DNA from: Bartonella bilalgolemi
GTDB taxonomy: Bacteria; Pseudomonadota; Alphaproteobacteria; Rhizobiales; Rhizobiaceae
DNA: 64,000 nucleotides
Direction of reading: 5' to 3'
NCBI RefSeq assembly: GCF_023500045.1
Contig: NZ_JAMCOF010000003.1
Coordinates: 62,001 to 126,000, forward strand
In this document: in pieces, positions 34,109-45,118 of the stretch
Numbering within the stretch: the first letter of the stretch is position 1
How the letters are laid out: the number at the start of each line of letters is the position of its first letter
The notes under the pieces: model-generated
Told to the model about the DNA's origin: nothing
The model's input: the letters and a program-made list of their open reading frames with translations, nothing else
The model's database searches: none
Made by a program: the position numbers and the translations under genes

Positions 34109-36076
34109 ATGCGCTATAAATTAGTTTCTGGAATGTTAGTAATGAATATTTCTCTTGTACAAGCTGCTTCATTTAATTCTAATATGGATATAGAAAGGCA
34201 GGGGCAAGTATTATTATCTGCACCTTCAAATGATCTAAAAACTTTCCCTTATGGTCAAGGTTATATAAGGGGAGAACAGAATGTATATGAAGGCGGTGTG
34301 GTATGGAATGCGAAAGTGATGGAAGGGGGAATACAAAATCTTTATGCAAGGGATAACGGAGAGGGAGGTACTGCAGTAAATACTGAAATTTTTAGGGATG
34401 GCATACAGCGCGTTTTCGCAGAAGGTGTAGCCATCACCGTTGCTTTACATGATAATGCTGTCCAAGAGATATATAAGGGTGGTTATGTATACGATCTAAC
34501 TATTAATGATCATGCGAGTTCATGGGCATATGCTGGTGCAATGTTAGAAGGAAATACAACAATTAATGATTCTGGAAAGTTTTTGCTTTATGCTGGTGAT
34601 GAAAAAGATCAATCTACAGTAGAAAACTTTATTTTAAATGGAAAAGATACAGAATTATTTGTTATTAGTGCACGTGATGAAGACAGCGCTTTGATTAAGA
34701 AATTAAGTGGTAAGGGAACTGTTAGTTTTATCCTTGATCAGGCTCAAGCACGTTATTCTCGTCTTCATATTGAGAACCTTTCTGGTGAATTAGGAAGTTT
34801 ACATTTTAGATTTAATACCAGTATTGCAGAGGATCGTGGTGATTACCTTTTGATTGATAAGGGTGATGGTAATCACATGATAAGCGTTGTTGATTCAGGT
34901 GCTGAAATTACCACTCCTCTTTCACAACAACGTGATTTGGTTACCGATAAAAGTGCAGGAGCTCATTTTACTCTAGCAGATTTTTCTGGAGCAAAAATTA
35001 ATGCTGTTGATGGTGGCACTTATATGTATAGTTTGAAACAAAGAGAAGATGGTTCTGAAAAGATTTGGTATTTAGCAGCAGATCATTTTGATAAGCCGAA
35101 TCCTCCAGTTCCAGACCCAGATCCAAATCCAGATAAAGAGCCAAAACCAACACCAACTCCATCTACAACACCATCGACAGATGCAGTTTTGTCTTTGGCG
35201 GTAGCTCCTGAACTTGTTTTTAATAATGAGTTGCAAAGTTTGCGTTTTGGAAGAGGTCTTTTAGGAAAGAACAAGAAGAATACAGCTTTCTGGACATATG
35301 GGATCAAGGGTCGAGATCGTTTAGCTACAGATCATACGCATTTTAGACTTGGTCAGACTGGTGTAATATTAGGTGTTGATTGGTTGAAAGAACTAATGAA
35401 TGGGGATTTTTATATTGGTGGTTTTGGAAGTTATGATCAAGCGCGTATTACCCATGCACGAGGTGGTATCAGTAGTATGGATGCTTACAGTGTTGGAGCT
35501 TACGCGACTTATTTTGATAATCAAGGATGGTATTTAGATAGCGTTTTGAAATATAATTATTATATCAATAATTTAAAGACTATTTCAACGAATGGTTTGG
35601 GTGTTCAAGGTGATTATAATCAATGGGCTATAGGTACCTCATTTGAGGCAGGTTATCATTTTGATGTAGCGCCAGATACCTGGATACAGCCTTATACTCA
35701 ATTCACAGGAATACGTGTTTCAGGTCAGGAAGTAAAACTTTCTAATCAGATGACCGGTGATGTGGATAGCTCTATTTCGTTACGCAGTGAAGTTGGATTA
35801 TCTGTAGGTCATAAGTTTAATTTAAATAGTGATACTCACTTAATGACTTATATAACAGCAGCTTGGTTGCGTGAACATATAGATAGCAATCATACGATAA
35901 TTAATAAGCAACATAAGTTTACCACTGATTTGTCTAGGGATACAGGTAAATTAGGAGTTGGTTTGAATAGCTTTGTTGGTGAAAACTTATCGCTTTACGC
36001 TGAAACTCATTATCTTAAAGGACAGAAGGTAGAACAGTCCCTTCAAGGTGTTGTAGGATTACGCTATAGTTTCTAA
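34109..36076 (+). CDS. AIDA-type autotransporter 3 (chimeric, shortened passenger)
   Basis: This 655-residue autotransporter has a distinct signal peptide (MRYKLVSGMLVMNISLVQAA) and about 34 unique residues. It then joins, at residue 55, the same 601 residues found in autotransporter 1 (its residues 194-794): passenger end, Pro/Asp linker and barrel ending GLRYSF. It lacks most of the N-terminal passenger repeats of gene 1. A short partly matching stretch (YGQG.I.GEQNV) precedes the identical block. The structure is intact, so a shortened surface protein is likely made. Confidence 0.88.
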   Translation: MRYKLVSGMLVMNISLVQAASFNSNMDIERQGQVLLSAPSNDLKTFPYGQGYIRGEQNVYEGGVVWNAKVMEGGIQNLYARDNGEGGTAVNTEIFRDGIQRVFAEGVAITVALHDNAVQEIYKGGYVYDLTINDHASSWAYAGAMLEGNTTINDSGKFLLYAGDEKDQSTVENFILNGKDTELFVISARDEDSALIKKLSGKGTVSFILDQAQARYSRLHIENLSGELGSLHFRFNTSIAEDRGDYLLIDKGDGNHMISVVDSGAEITTPLSQQRDLVTDKSAGAHFTLADFSGAKINAVDGGTYMYSLKQREDGSEKIWYLAADHFDKPNPPVPDPDPNPDKEPKPTPTPSTTPSTDAVLSLAVAPELVFNNELQSLRFGRGLLGKNKKNTAFWTYGIKGRDRLATDHTHFRLGQTGVILGVDWLKELMNGDFYIGGFGSYDQARITHARGGISSMDAYSVGAYATYFDNQGWYLDSVLKYNYYINNLKTISTNGLGVQGDYNQWAIGTSFEAGYHFDVAPDTWIQPYTQFTGIRVSGQEVKLSNQMTGDVDSSISLRSEVGLSVGHKFNLNSDTHLMTYITAAWLREHIDSNHTIINKQHKFTTDLSRDTGKLGVGLNSFVGENLSLYAETHYLKGQKVEQSLQGVVGLRYSF

Positions 36077-36099
36077 AATCTAGCTGTGTTTTGTTTTCT
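34271..36099 (+). repeat. 1,829-bp direct repeat, copy 2
   Basis: This is the partner of 29101-30929 in the same orientation. It covers codon 55 of autotransporter 3 through 23 bases after its stop codon, and the sequence diverges sharply at 36100. The two copies are 3,341 bases apart and flank autotransporter 2. Confidence 0.9.
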
Positions 36100-36176
36100 A
36101 TTGTGTGAGAAGTTTTTAAAGGTCTTTTTTATGGAAGCTATTATTCTACTAAGCGAGATAGCTAATGCTATGTTGG

Positions 36177-38057
36177 CTATGTTTTTGCATAATTTTTTGT
36201 TTCGTATTGATTAGATAAATCAAACCAAAGTGTTTCCGCTTCTTCTAGTTTTTTCATTGTTTTAGCGCGTTCTTTTGCTTTTTCAGAAAACTGATTATGG
36301 GAAAAAGCAGGGATTAATTCTTTGTCAAATTGTTCAATTTGTTTTTGAAGAGAATTGATCAATGCTTCAGTTTCAGCGATTTGTTTGCGTAATGGTGCAA
36401 GAAGAGAGCGATTTTGTGCATTGATCTTTCTTTGCTCATTTTTAGAAAGAAAACGTTCTTTTTTAGGAGAGGTATTTGTTTCTTTTTTAGAGGAAAGGCC
36501 AAGAACTTCTATGCGGTAAGTGTTGATATCACCATCATAAGGTAGAACGGTTCTATTTTTTACAAGCCAAAACTGGTCCATTGTCGCTTCAATAAGGTGA
36601 CGATCATGAGAAATGAGTATAATTGCTCCATTAAAATTATTGAGTGCATGGATTAGTTCTTCACGACTATCAATATCAAGATGATTGGTAGGCTCATCAA
36701 GGATAAGAAGATGGGGCCCTTTGAAAACCATAAGTCCCATAAGTAAGCGTACTTTTTCACCTCCTGAGAGATCTTTGACTTTTACCATCATTTTTTCTGT
36801 TGATAGTCCCATCTGTGCTACTGTAGAACGTATTTTGGTTTCTGATTGTTCTGGCATTAGATAGCGCATATGTTCTATTACATTTTTTTCTGGTATAAGA
36901 TCATCCAATTGATGTTGTGTAAAAAAGGCAATTTTTAGATGGGGAGCGAATGTTATTGTTCCTTGTTCTGATTTAATACGGCCTGCAAGTAATTTGGCAA
37001 GAGTTGATTTGCCATTTCCATTTGAACCTAAGAGAGCGATACGGTCATCATTATCAATTCTCAAATTTAGTTCTTTAAGAATAGGTTTCCCTTTTTCATA
37101 ACCAATATTTATATTTGATAATGCAATAATAGGAGAAGCTACAGGTTTATCAGCTTTCGGAAAAATGAAAGATTGAGTATGTTTTATTTTCCATGGTGTA
37201 ATTAGTTTAAGCTTTTCTAGTGCTTTAAGGCGTGATTGTGTTTGTCGGGATTTACTTGCTTTTGCACGAAAACGGTTAACAAAATCCTCCATATGTTTTT
37301 TTTGTGCTTCTTGTTTTTCCTGTTCTTTTTGTTGTGCTCTAATAGTTTCTGCTTTTTGTTGTTTAAATTGATCGTAATTACCACGCCAGAAGGTAAGCTT
37401 ATTATTCTCGAGATGCATGATAGAGTTAACAGTATTATTTAAGAAGTCGCGATCATGGCTAATGAGAATAATTGTATGGGGGTATTGGTGTATATACTCG
37501 ATGAGCCATAAAGTGCTTTCAATATCAAGATAATTTGTTGGTTCATCAAGCAGTAAAAGATCAGGCTCAGTAAAAAGTACAGCTGCCAATGCGATGCGCA
37601 TGCGCCATCCACCAGAAAAAGAGGATATAGGTTGTTGGTGTGTATGAGGATTAAATCCTAGACCAGAAAGAATTTTACTAGCTCGTGCTTTTGCGGAATG
37701 AGCATTAATATCATTTAAACGTGTATGAATGTTCGCAATATGCATTGGATCAGTGGCTGTTTCTGATTCACGGAGAAGATTAATAAGTTCTTTGTCTGCA
37801 TCTAAAATAATTTCGAGTAAGGACTGTTCAGTTGCTGGTGCTTCTTGGGAAACTAAACCGATTCGTGCTTTTTGTGGTATGAGAACCTCGCCGTTTTCAG
37901 GCGAAATTTCACCTGTAATAACGCGAAAAAGAGTTGATTTACCAGTCCCATTATTCCCAACAAATCCAGTTTTTGAGCCAGCGGGAAGTGCAACATTAGC
38001 GCGATTGATCAAAAGGCGCCCAGCTATCCGTATTGTAATATCATTCAACACCAACAT
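36177..38057 (-). CDS. ABC-F family ATP-binding protein (YheS/Uup-like)
   Basis: ABC-F proteins have two ATPase domains and no membrane part; most act on the ribosome as translation factors. The 626-residue protein shows Walker A GNNGTGKST (about 34-42) and signature FSGGWRMRIALA in the first domain, and Walker A GSNGNGKST and signature LSGGEKVRLLMG in the second. Both Walker B motifs read LLLDEPTNYLD or LILDEPTNHLD. A charged inter-domain linker and a C-terminal coiled coil (about 560-610) are present. It most resembles YheS, and the exact role is not established. Confidence 0.92.
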   Translation of the reverse strand: MLVLNDITIRIAGRLLINRANVALPAGSKTGFVGNNGTGKSTLFRVITGEISPENGEVLIPQKARIGLVSQEAPATEQSLLEIILDADKELINLLRESETATDPMHIANIHTRLNDINAHSAKARASKILSGLGFNPHTHQQPISSFSGGWRMRIALAAVLFTEPDLLLLDEPTNYLDIESTLWLIEYIHQYPHTIILISHDRDFLNNTVNSIMHLENNKLTFWRGNYDQFKQQKAETIRAQQKEQEKQEAQKKHMEDFVNRFRAKASKSRQTQSRLKALEKLKLITPWKIKHTQSFIFPKADKPVASPIIALSNINIGYEKGKPILKELNLRIDNDDRIALLGSNGNGKSTLAKLLAGRIKSEQGTITFAPHLKIAFFTQHQLDDLIPEKNVIEHMRYLMPEQSETKIRSTVAQMGLSTEKMMVKVKDLSGGEKVRLLMGLMVFKGPHLLILDEPTNHLDIDSREELIHALNNFNGAIILISHDRHLIEATMDQFWLVKNRTVLPYDGDINTYRIEVLGLSSKKETNTSPKKERFLSKNEQRKINAQNRSLLAPLRKQIAETEALINSLQKQIEQFDKELIPAFSHNQFSEKAKERAKTMKKLEEAETLWFDLSNQYETKNYAKT

Positions 38058-38310
38058 AATGAAAAGTTTCCTTTACATGATTTTCCAATAAGCACAAGTT
38101 TACTCAATTTTTGAAGGAAAAATGATGATATGATTAAGATAAATGACTACTAATATTTTAATATTTTTATTGTATGAAGATTACGATCTTAAAAAGAATT
38201 ATACAATTGAAAATTAATACAAATTTTCTTACCGTTACTTGGTAGAAGGTTCTTTACTTGTTATAAAGAAGTGAAGACAGTTTTTAAATGAAAGAAAGGT
38301 AGATAATCAA

Positions 38311-38733
38311 ATGGCTGTAGAGCGCACTTTATCGATAATTAAACCGGATGCAACACGCCGTAATTTGACAGGGGCAATTACAAAAATGCTTGAAGATGGT
38401 GGATTGCGTGTTATCGCATCTAAGCGCGTGTGGATGAGTCGACAGCAAGCAGAGAGATTTTACGCAATCCATAAAGAGCGTCCATTTTTTGAAGAGCTGG
38501 TAATATTTATGTCTTCTGGTCCAACTGTTGTGCAGGTTTTAGAAGGGGAAAATGCAATCCTTAATAATCGTGAAATTATGGGAGCCACAAATCCTATTGA
38601 TGCACAGGAAGGAACGATTCGTAAAGTACATGCTTTATCGATTGGTGAAAATTCTATTCATGGTTCAGATAGTGCTGAGTCTGCAAAAACGGAGATAGCT
38701 TATTGGTTTTCGGACATTGAAATTATTGGTTAA
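38311..38733 (+). CDS. ndk: Nucleoside diphosphate kinase
   Basis: Ndk equalises NTP and dNTP pools by phosphate transfer through a phospho-histidine. The 140-residue protein begins [19 protein letters not shown] and carries the active-site motif [12 protein letters not shown] with catalytic His117. Length and sequence are standard. It is a single-gene unit with GAAAGG upstream and an intrinsic terminator downstream. Confidence 0.98.
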   Translation: MAVERTLSIIKPDATRRNLTGAITKMLEDGGLRVIASKRVWMSRQQAERFYAIHKERPFFEELVIFMSSGPTVVQVLEGENAILNNREIMGATNPIDAQEGTIRKVHALSIGENSIHGSDSAESAKTEIAYWFSDIEIIG

Positions 38734-38754
38734 TAAAAGGTCATTTAGAAAATG

Positions 38755-38786
38755 AAAAGTTCCGAAATATATTGCGGGACTTTTTT
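38755..38786 (+). terminator. Intrinsic terminator after ndk
   Basis: AAAAGTTCCG (38755-38764) pairs with CGGGACTTTT (38775-38784) with one G-U pair, and TTTTTT (38781-38786) forms the tail. It lies 21 bases past the ndk stop codon. Confidence 0.8.
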
Positions 38787-38981
38787 AGAAAAATTATTCG
38801 CTTTAAAAAGAACATGTTGATATGACTATGTCTAAGGTTATTTTTCTATCCTCTTAGATTGTAATTATATATGTGTCCTGTCTTTCACATGTTCTATGCG
38901 TTAGTTTAAGTAATGGTAAATGCCTTATTATTTAGTGTAATGAGACTTTATTCATGTATTGTAATTTGGCCGTTTATTTTT

Positions 38982-39563
38982 TTATGTGATAACATGCTTC
39001 AAGCCAGCGCGGAAATAATCCCATCCTGTCCATAATGTAAGCAAAGCAGCAATCCATAGCATAGCAATGCCGAATTCTGTTGTGTAGGGAATTATTTTAT
39101 TACCGGCAGGTCCTGCTAAGAGTAATATAATAGCTATCATTTGTACAAAAGTTTTCCATTTTGCAAAACGAGAGACGGGAACACTGACTTTTAATTCAGC
39201 TAAATATTCACGTAGCCCAGAGACAAGAATTTCTCGGCAAAGAATAATAATCGCTGCCCAAAGTGTCCAGCCGGCGATAGTACTTTCTGCGGCAAGTAAG
39301 AGCAGGCAGGCAGAGACGAGAAGTTTATCTGCAATTGGATCCAACATCCGGCCAATATTAGAGGTTTGTTGCCAAATACGGGCAAGATAGCCATCCAAAA
39401 AGTCAGTAATAGACGCAATAATAAAAATAGACACAGCAGTCCAACGAGCAATATCGCTTGATTGTAGTCTCCCTTCTAAGAAAAAACATGCTACAACTAA
39501 TGGGACAGCAATGATTCGTGCATAAGTCAGAATATTAGGAAAAGAAAAAGTATGATTTTTCAT
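38982..39563 (-). CDS. pgsA: CDP-diacylglycerol--glycerol-3-phosphate 3-phosphatidyltransferase
   Basis: PgsA makes phosphatidylglycerol phosphate, the precursor of phosphatidylglycerol and cardiolipin, at the inner membrane. The 193-residue protein starts MKNHTFSFPNILTYARII and has the CDP-alcohol phosphotransferase motif DGYLARIWQQTSNIGRMLDP plus IADKLL, with its conserved Asp residues. About five helices are present. I use the ATG at 39563, where the conserved N-terminus begins; an in-frame TTG at 39617 is less likely. It follows uvrC closely, a common proteobacterial pairing. Confidence 0.94.
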   Translation of the reverse strand: MKNHTFSFPNILTYARIIAVPLVVACFFLEGRLQSSDIARWTAVSIFIIASITDFLDGYLARIWQQTSNIGRMLDPIADKLLVSACLLLLAAESTIAGWTLWAAIIILCREILVSGLREYLAELKVSVPVSRFAKWKTFVQMIAIILLLAGPAGNKIIPYTTEFGIAMLWIAALLTLWTGWDYFRAGLKHVIT

Positions 39564-39634
39564 AGAGCAATTTTCAGTTTTTAGAGTATAATTTATTATA
39601 TGAACGTAACAAGGCAAAGCTTATGAAACAAGCC

Positions 39635-41614
39635 TTATTTTTTATTAAAATAGCTATGAATTTTGTAAGCAATTGCTTTAGAAATACCTACAACTTTTGT
39701 TAAGTCTTCAACAGATGCTCTGGAAACTGCTTTAGAGCTTCCGAAATAGTTAAGCAAAGCACGCTTTCTGGTAGGGCCTATTTTTTCAATTTCATCAAGT
39801 GGATTCTTGAATGCTTCTTTTTTTCGTTTTGCTTTATGAGTTTCAACTGCAAAACGATGTGCTTCATCGCGTAGACGTTGTAGAAAATAAAGAATAGGAT
39901 TGTGTGGGGGGAGTGTAAAAGGTTGTTTCCCTTTTATAAAAAACCGTTCTAAACCAGTTTTCCGATCAATGCCTTTAGCTATGCCGATTACAGTGATAAA
40001 ATCATCTAAACCTAATTCAGATAACACTGCGTTGGTAATATTTATTTGTCCTTGCCCTCCATCAATTAATATAAGATCAGGCCACAGGGGACAAGAATCT
40101 TCATAGCCAATATTTTTATTTTTGTTAGGTAAACCATACGTTTTGAGAAGGCGTAAAAATCTTCGTTCAATTACTTCTTTCATCATACCGAGATCATCAC
40201 CAGGTTTGATATTGGTAGAGCAAATATTAAATTTACGATATTGATTTTTTACAAAACCTGTTTGGTCAACAACAATCATTACACCCACTGCATTAGTTCC
40301 CATAATATGTGAGTTGTCATATACTTCTATACGGCGTGGAGTATGGGATAGTTGAAATGTTTTAACAAGACTATGAAGGAGTTTTGTATGTGCTGATGTT
40401 TCAGAAAGCTTGCGTTGGAGTGCTTCATGGGCATTAGTGTAAGCATGATTCACGAGAGCTTTGCGTTCTCCTTGTTTTGGTAAAGATAAAGATATTTTGT
40501 GGTTTGCCTTCAGACTTAATGCTTGAGTGAGAAGTATTTCTTCTTCAATTGTATTAGATAAAAGGATAAGCTTTGGAATTGGCTTATTATCATAAAATTG
40601 TATAAGAAAACTTGCTAGAATTTCAGAACTGGAAAAAGACGGATCTGCTTTTGGAAAATAGGATCGATTTCCCCAATTTTGGCCCATACGGAAAAAAAAT
40701 ACTTGAATACAAGTCATTCCTTCTTGTTGTGCAATTGCGAAAACATCTGCTTCTTTCACAGTTTGAGGATTAATATTCTGACGGCTTTGTATGTGAGAAA
40801 GAGCTGATAAGCGGTCACGATAGGTTATAGCACGTTCAAAATCAAGATTTTCTGCAGCTTTATGCATAGCTTGAACCATATCATTTTTAACTGACTGACT
40901 TTTTCCTGAAAGAAAAGCTTTTGCTTTTTTAACAAGTTGTAAATAATCACTATTGCTAATTTCATATGTGCAAGGAGCTGAACAGCGTTTAATTTGATAA
41001 AGTAAGCAAGGCCGTGTACAGTTTTCAAGAACTGAATCAGTGCAAGTTCGTAATAAAAAGGCACGCTGTAAAACATTGATTGTTTGTGTAACCGCTTCCG
41101 AAGAAGCAAAAGGACCAAAATAATGGGCTTTTCGTGTTTGGGCACCACGGTGTTTGTAGAGCGCAGGTGCTCGGTGATCATCTGTGATAATGATATAAGG
41201 TAAAGTTTTGTCATCACGCAATAAAACATTAAAACGTGGGCGTAATCTTTTAATTAAATTAGCCTCTAAAAGGAGTGCTTCTGTTTCTGTATGGGTAACG
41301 ACAAATTCCATATGATTTGTTTCACGAATCATGCGTGTGATACGGTTATTGTGCCCATGTTCACGGGTATAATGTGAAACACGTTTTTTGAGATTTCGCG
41401 CTTTGCCAACATAGAGAATATCGCCATTTTCGTTGAGCATCCGATAAACCCCTGGTTTATAAGGAAGATTTTTGACAAATTCTTGGATGAGTGCAACGCC
41501 TTTAGTTAGGTTACTCTTATTTTTTTGATGAGCATTGTGCCATGTAATGTCAGATAAAAAAGGCAATTTTTCTTCATTTTTTGTACAGGGGAGTATATGA
41601 TTGTCTAAGCTCAT
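39635..41614 (-). CDS. uvrC: UvrABC excinuclease subunit C
   Basis: UvrC makes both incisions in nucleotide excision repair. The 659-residue protein has the GIY-YIG nuclease domain near the N-terminus (KPGVYRM at 53-59, [14 protein letters not shown] from 66). A cysteine cluster follows ([19 protein letters not shown]), then the UVR motif (about 250-285), the RNase H-like nuclease domain ([17 protein letters not shown] and [12 protein letters not shown]), and C-terminal helix-hairpin-helix motifs ([15 protein letters not shown]). All domains are complete. pgsA lies downstream on the same strand. Confidence 0.97.
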   Translation of the reverse strand: MSLDNHILPCTKNEEKLPFLSDITWHNAHQKNKSNLTKGVALIQEFVKNLPYKPGVYRMLNENGDILYVGKARNLKKRVSHYTREHGHNNRITRMIRETNHMEFVVTHTETEALLLEANLIKRLRPRFNVLLRDDKTLPYIIITDDHRAPALYKHRGAQTRKAHYFGPFASSEAVTQTINVLQRAFLLRTCTDSVLENCTRPCLLYQIKRCSAPCTYEISNSDYLQLVKKAKAFLSGKSQSVKNDMVQAMHKAAENLDFERAITYRDRLSALSHIQSRQNINPQTVKEADVFAIAQQEGMTCIQVFFFRMGQNWGNRSYFPKADPSFSSSEILASFLIQFYDNKPIPKLILLSNTIEEEILLTQALSLKANHKISLSLPKQGERKALVNHAYTNAHEALQRKLSETSAHTKLLHSLVKTFQLSHTPRRIEVYDNSHIMGTNAVGVMIVVDQTGFVKNQYRKFNICSTNIKPGDDLGMMKEVIERRFLRLLKTYGLPNKNKNIGYEDSCPLWPDLILIDGGQGQINITNAVLSELGLDDFITVIGIAKGIDRKTGLERFFIKGKQPFTLPPHNPILYFLQRLRDEAHRFAVETHKAKRKKEAFKNPLDEIEKIGPTRKRALLNYFGSSKAVSRASVEDLTKVVGISKAIAYKIHSYFNKK

Positions 41615-41777
41615 TAATGTACCTGAAACTATTTTATATTTGAAATATGAAATGATTGTTTTTAGTCAAGCGCTTTGTTTATGAATTGCTATTTTTTCTA
41701 GTTATGGCATCAAAATTGATAATTTTTAGTATGAATTTTTATTTAAAATACAAAATAACCAATATCGTAGGTTAGTT

Positions 41778-42623
41778 CTATGAAAGCCATTTTTGTATAA
41801 TATGCGCATACTTATCTTGTCCAAGATGATTGATAAGGAAAGGGCCAATTTTTTTTATTTCGTCTTCAAGAAGATAAGGAGGATTAATAAGAATCATGCC
41901 ACTACCATCCATTTTACGTGGGGATGCGCTTTTCCGAATACGCATCTCGAGTTGTAAAATTTTTGGAATTTCTGTTTTATGAAGTGCATGAAGAAAAATT
42001 TCAATCTCTTTATCATATTTAACAGGATACCATAAAGCATATACTCCTCCAGAGAAACGTCTATATGCTTTTACTATTCCTTCAATAAAACGGGAAAATT
42101 CCCCTGGTTGTTCAAAAGAAGGATCGATGAAAATGAGTCCACGCTTTTCTTTTGGTGGTAGGTGAGAGTTCAAAGAAAGCCAACCATTTAGATGCAGAAT
42201 TTTTGTTTGGTAATCACCAGAAAAGTGATGAGCTAGAATTTGGTAATCTTCACGGTGCAATTCAATTGCGGTTAGTCGATCTTTTTTACGCAATAGTTGG
42301 CGAATGAGAATAGGAGATCCAGGATAGAATGCAATCTCTTTAGTTTCTTTATTGATTGCAAAAATAACGTTATACCATGGAGCAAGAAGTTCTTTTAAGT
42401 CTTGGGGGATAGGAATTGAGAGAAGTCGTCCGATGCCTTCACGCCATTCTTCTGTTTTATGTGCTTCTACAGAAGAAAGATCATAGAGCCCAATACCTGC
42501 ATGCGTATCTATAACGCGAAAGGCCTTTTCTTTGCGCTTAAGATATTCTATGATGCGTGTGACAATAATGTGTTTAAAGACATCAGCAAAATTGCCAGCA
42601 TGATAAATATGCCGATAATTCAT
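41778..42623 (-). CDS. rlmJ: 23S rRNA (adenine2030-N6)-methyltransferase
   Basis: RlmJ methylates A2030 of 23S rRNA. The 281-residue protein begins MNYRHIYHAGNFADVFKH, the diagnostic family start, followed by the SAM-binding VIDTHAGIGLYDL at 37-49. The catalytic motif, usually DPPF/Y, reads IDPSFEQPGEF with Asp167-Pro-Ser-Phe170. The changed proline is a mild departure that may be tolerated. The C-terminal NPPYLLEDEI segment is present. Length matches the family. Confidence 0.92.
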   Translation of the reverse strand: MNYRHIYHAGNFADVFKHIIVTRIIEYLKRKEKAFRVIDTHAGIGLYDLSSVEAHKTEEWREGIGRLLSIPIPQDLKELLAPWYNVIFAINKETKEIAFYPGSPILIRQLLRKKDRLTAIELHREDYQILAHHFSGDYQTKILHLNGWLSLNSHLPPKEKRGLIFIDPSFEQPGEFSRFIEGIVKAYRRFSGGVYALWYPVKYDKEIEIFLHALHKTEIPKILQLEMRIRKSASPRKMDGSGMILINPPYLLEDEIKKIGPFLINHLGQDKYAHIIQKWLS

Positions 42624-43004
42624 GAGTAAAATTTATCATATATATAATTGTTTACCAAATTTCTTTTTAACGTAAATAATGACTTTTGCACTAGTAAAAG
42701 ATCTAAAATCTAGAAAATTTAAATCTTCAAAATCTATGAAGATTATTAGAGTTTTAACAGCGTTGAGGATTTTATTGTAAAATTTTTAGAATAATAAAAA
42801 TTTTGAAGACCATTGATATTTTTGAGTAGCTTAAACACATCCTATTACGTTTCTGATATCAAGATATTTTGCAGAGATAAACATTAAAAAATATTCTTTA
42901 AATTTAAGGGCACGCTGATAAAGTAAATCAATTGTAGACAGAAAAGATATTTGAATCTAACGATAGTATATTTTTATGTTTCTTTATTAACAAATTAATT
43001 TTAT
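42624..43004. other. Gene-free region between rlmJ and tRNA-Lys
   Basis: About 380 AT-rich bases without an open frame of coding character. It lies downstream of the minus-strand tRNA and upstream of the minus-strand rlmJ gene, so it should hold the tRNA terminator and the rlmJ promoter. Nothing distinctive was seen. Confidence 0.4.
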
Positions 43005-43080
<76 letters not shown>

Positions 43081-43567
43081 ACATTTTTCAAGAGGTAAAA
43101 ATAAGCACTCTCCTATAACGTTTCAAAAAGAAGATGTCTAGATAGACTTGTTGTTTTTAATCTATTTATATGGAATAAAGAGAGCTTATAGTTATGTTAT
43201 AAGTTAAAAAATATTCTTCTCCTCTTGATATTATATAAAAATAAACCTATTAGTTAAGATATTCTATAAATAGATGTTCTACTTAATGTAGAGCGATAAT
43301 TGGAGGGTCGTCGAGCGTAATGCCCGGGCAAGATTCAGGAGAACCTTCTTGTAGTGTCAAGAGGTGTGCGTTATTATTGTTTTTTATAGATTCCATCAAT
43401 AACCATATGGGTTCAAACACTGCTTTGAAGAAACTTACTTTTGCATGTAATTTATTTGTACTCAATATTATTGATTACTTATGCGGATGAAAGTTTATGA
43501 TTTTTTTCATCAGCAACATGTGTTTAAGCTTTTTAGTTTTAAAGATATTTTTAAAGGGTGAGCTATA
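43081..43567. other. Intergenic region between tRNA-Lys and the TerC-family gene
   Basis: Nearly 490 bases with no supported gene. A minus-strand 60-codon frame (43283-43465) exists with no ribosome binding site or recognisable family. The last bases hold AAGGGTGAGC, the ribosome binding site of the TerC-family gene. Confidence 0.4.
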
Positions 43568-45118
43568 ATGGAGTGGATCACTGATCCCCATGCGTGGTTT
43601 GGCTTGGTTACATTAATTTTTCTCGAAATTGTTTTAGGCATAGACAATCTTATTTTTATTGCGATCTTAGCAGAAAAATTACCGTTACATTTACGTGATC
43701 GTGCATGTTTTATAGGTCTAACTTTAGCGTTATTGATGCGACTTTGTCTTCTCACAGTTATTGGTTGGGTAATGAGTTTTGATAAGGTAATTCTTTCCAT
43801 CTCATCCTTTGTATTTAGTTGGCATAACCTAATCTTGATTGGTGGTGGAGCTTTTTTATTAGCGAAAGGAACATTGGAATTACACGAAAGACTAGAAGGT
43901 ACGATGCATACACAAAAAAAAGGAGTTATTTATGCTGTTTTTTGGCAAGTGATTATTCAAATTGTTGTGCTTGATGCAGTATTTTCTCTTGATAGTATTA
44001 TCACTGCAACGGGTATGATTGCTAAAGACCAAACAATGGTTATGTATATAGCGGTTATTATCGCTATGGGTGTGATGATGTGGGGATCAGGAGTCCTTAT
44101 GAATTTTATTAATCGTCATCCTACTATTGTGATTCTGTGTCTTGGTTTCTTGATGATGATTGGTTTTGCTCTCATTGTTGAGGGCTTTGGCTTTCATATT
44201 CCAAAGGGTTATTTGTACGCTGCTATTGGTTTTTCAGTTGTCATTGAAGTTTTTAATCAAATTGGACGTCGTAATCGTGAAAAAATGATTACGACAAATG
44301 ATCTACGTGAACGGACGGCTGATGCTGTTTTGAGGCTTTTAGGAGGTGGGAAAAAAGGTGGAAATCTTAGTGAAACTGTAGATGTCATTGTTGAACAAGC
44401 TACTACTTCAGAAATTTTTCGGCCAGAAGAAAAAGAAATGATTCGTGGTGTCCTTGATTTAGCAGATCGCCCTGTACGTTCTATTATGTCACCACGTAAT
44501 GAGATTGAATGGTTAGATTTAAATGGTGACGAAAATGCAATGCGTGAAGAATTGCAACGAGTTAAGCATAGTCGCTTAGTTCTTGCGCGTGAAAAAGTAG
44601 ATGAATTTGTCGGTGTCGCTTTGACGAAAGACCTTCTTTTAAATTTAGCTGAAGGTAAAAAGATTAATTGGCAAAAAGCTATGCGTGAGCCACTTGTTGT
44701 TCATGAGAATACAGGTGTTTTAAGATTAATGGAAAAATTACGCCATTCTTCAATTCAGCTTGCGATTATTGTTGATGAGCATGGATCTTTGAAAGGTATT
44801 GCAACACCAACAGATATTTTTGAAGCGATTGCAGGTGATTTTCCTGATGATGATGAATCTGTTGTGGCAGAAAAACTCGAAGACGGAAATCTACTTGTTG
44901 AGGGATATGCTGATATCCGTCGTTTAAGCGGTTACCTTGAGCGTGATCTTGTTGATGAAGCAGACCGTTATACTACCCTTGCAGGGTTTATGCTTTGGCG
45001 TTTGGGGTATTTACCGAATGAAGGTGAAAGTTTTGAAGCTGAAGGTTTATGTTTTAAAGTCGTTGAAATGGATCGCCGGAATATCTCTAAAGTTCTTATT
45101 TCTCCAATTGTTGTGTAG
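43568..45118 (+). CDS. TerC family membrane protein with CBS and CorC/HlyC domains
   Basis: This 516-residue protein combines three modules. Residues 1-240 are a TerC-type membrane domain with about seven helices ([18 protein letters not shown] and [17 protein letters not shown], which carry acidic residues thought to bind metal). Residues 300-425 form a CBS pair ([18 protein letters not shown]). The C-terminal 80 residues are a CorC/HlyC transporter-associated domain ([14 protein letters not shown]). E. coli YegH and YoaE share this layout. TerC proteins are linked to metal homeostasis, and the substrate here is unknown. Confidence 0.9.
   Translation: MEWITDPHAWFGLVTLIFLEIVLGIDNLIFIAILAEKLPLHLRDRACFIGLTLALLMRLCLLTVIGWVMSFDKVILSISSFVFSWHNLILIGGGAFLLAKGTLELHERLEGTMHTQKKGVIYAVFWQVIIQIVVLDAVFSLDSIITATGMIAKDQTMVMYIAVIIAMGVMMWGSGVLMNFINRHPTIVILCLGFLMMIGFALIVEGFGFHIPKGYLYAAIGFSVVIEVFNQIGRRNREKMITTNDLRERTADAVLRLLGGGKKGGNLSETVDVIVEQATTSEIFRPEEKEMIRGVLDLADRPVRSIMSPRNEIEWLDLNGDENAMREELQRVKHSRLVLAREKVDEFVGVALTKDLLLNLAEGKKINWQKAMREPLVVHENTGVLRLMEKLRHSSIQLAIIVDEHGSLKGIATPTDIFEAIAGDFPDDDESVVAEKLEDGNLLVEGYADIRRLSGYLERDLVDEADRYTTLAGFMLWRLGYLPNEGESFEAEGLCFKVVEMDRRNISKVLISPIVV

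Noticed and set aside
43283..43465. A 60-codon minus-strand frame upstream of the TerC-family gene
   Set aside because: It starts with a non-ATG codon, has no ribosome binding site, and its sequence matches no family I recognise.
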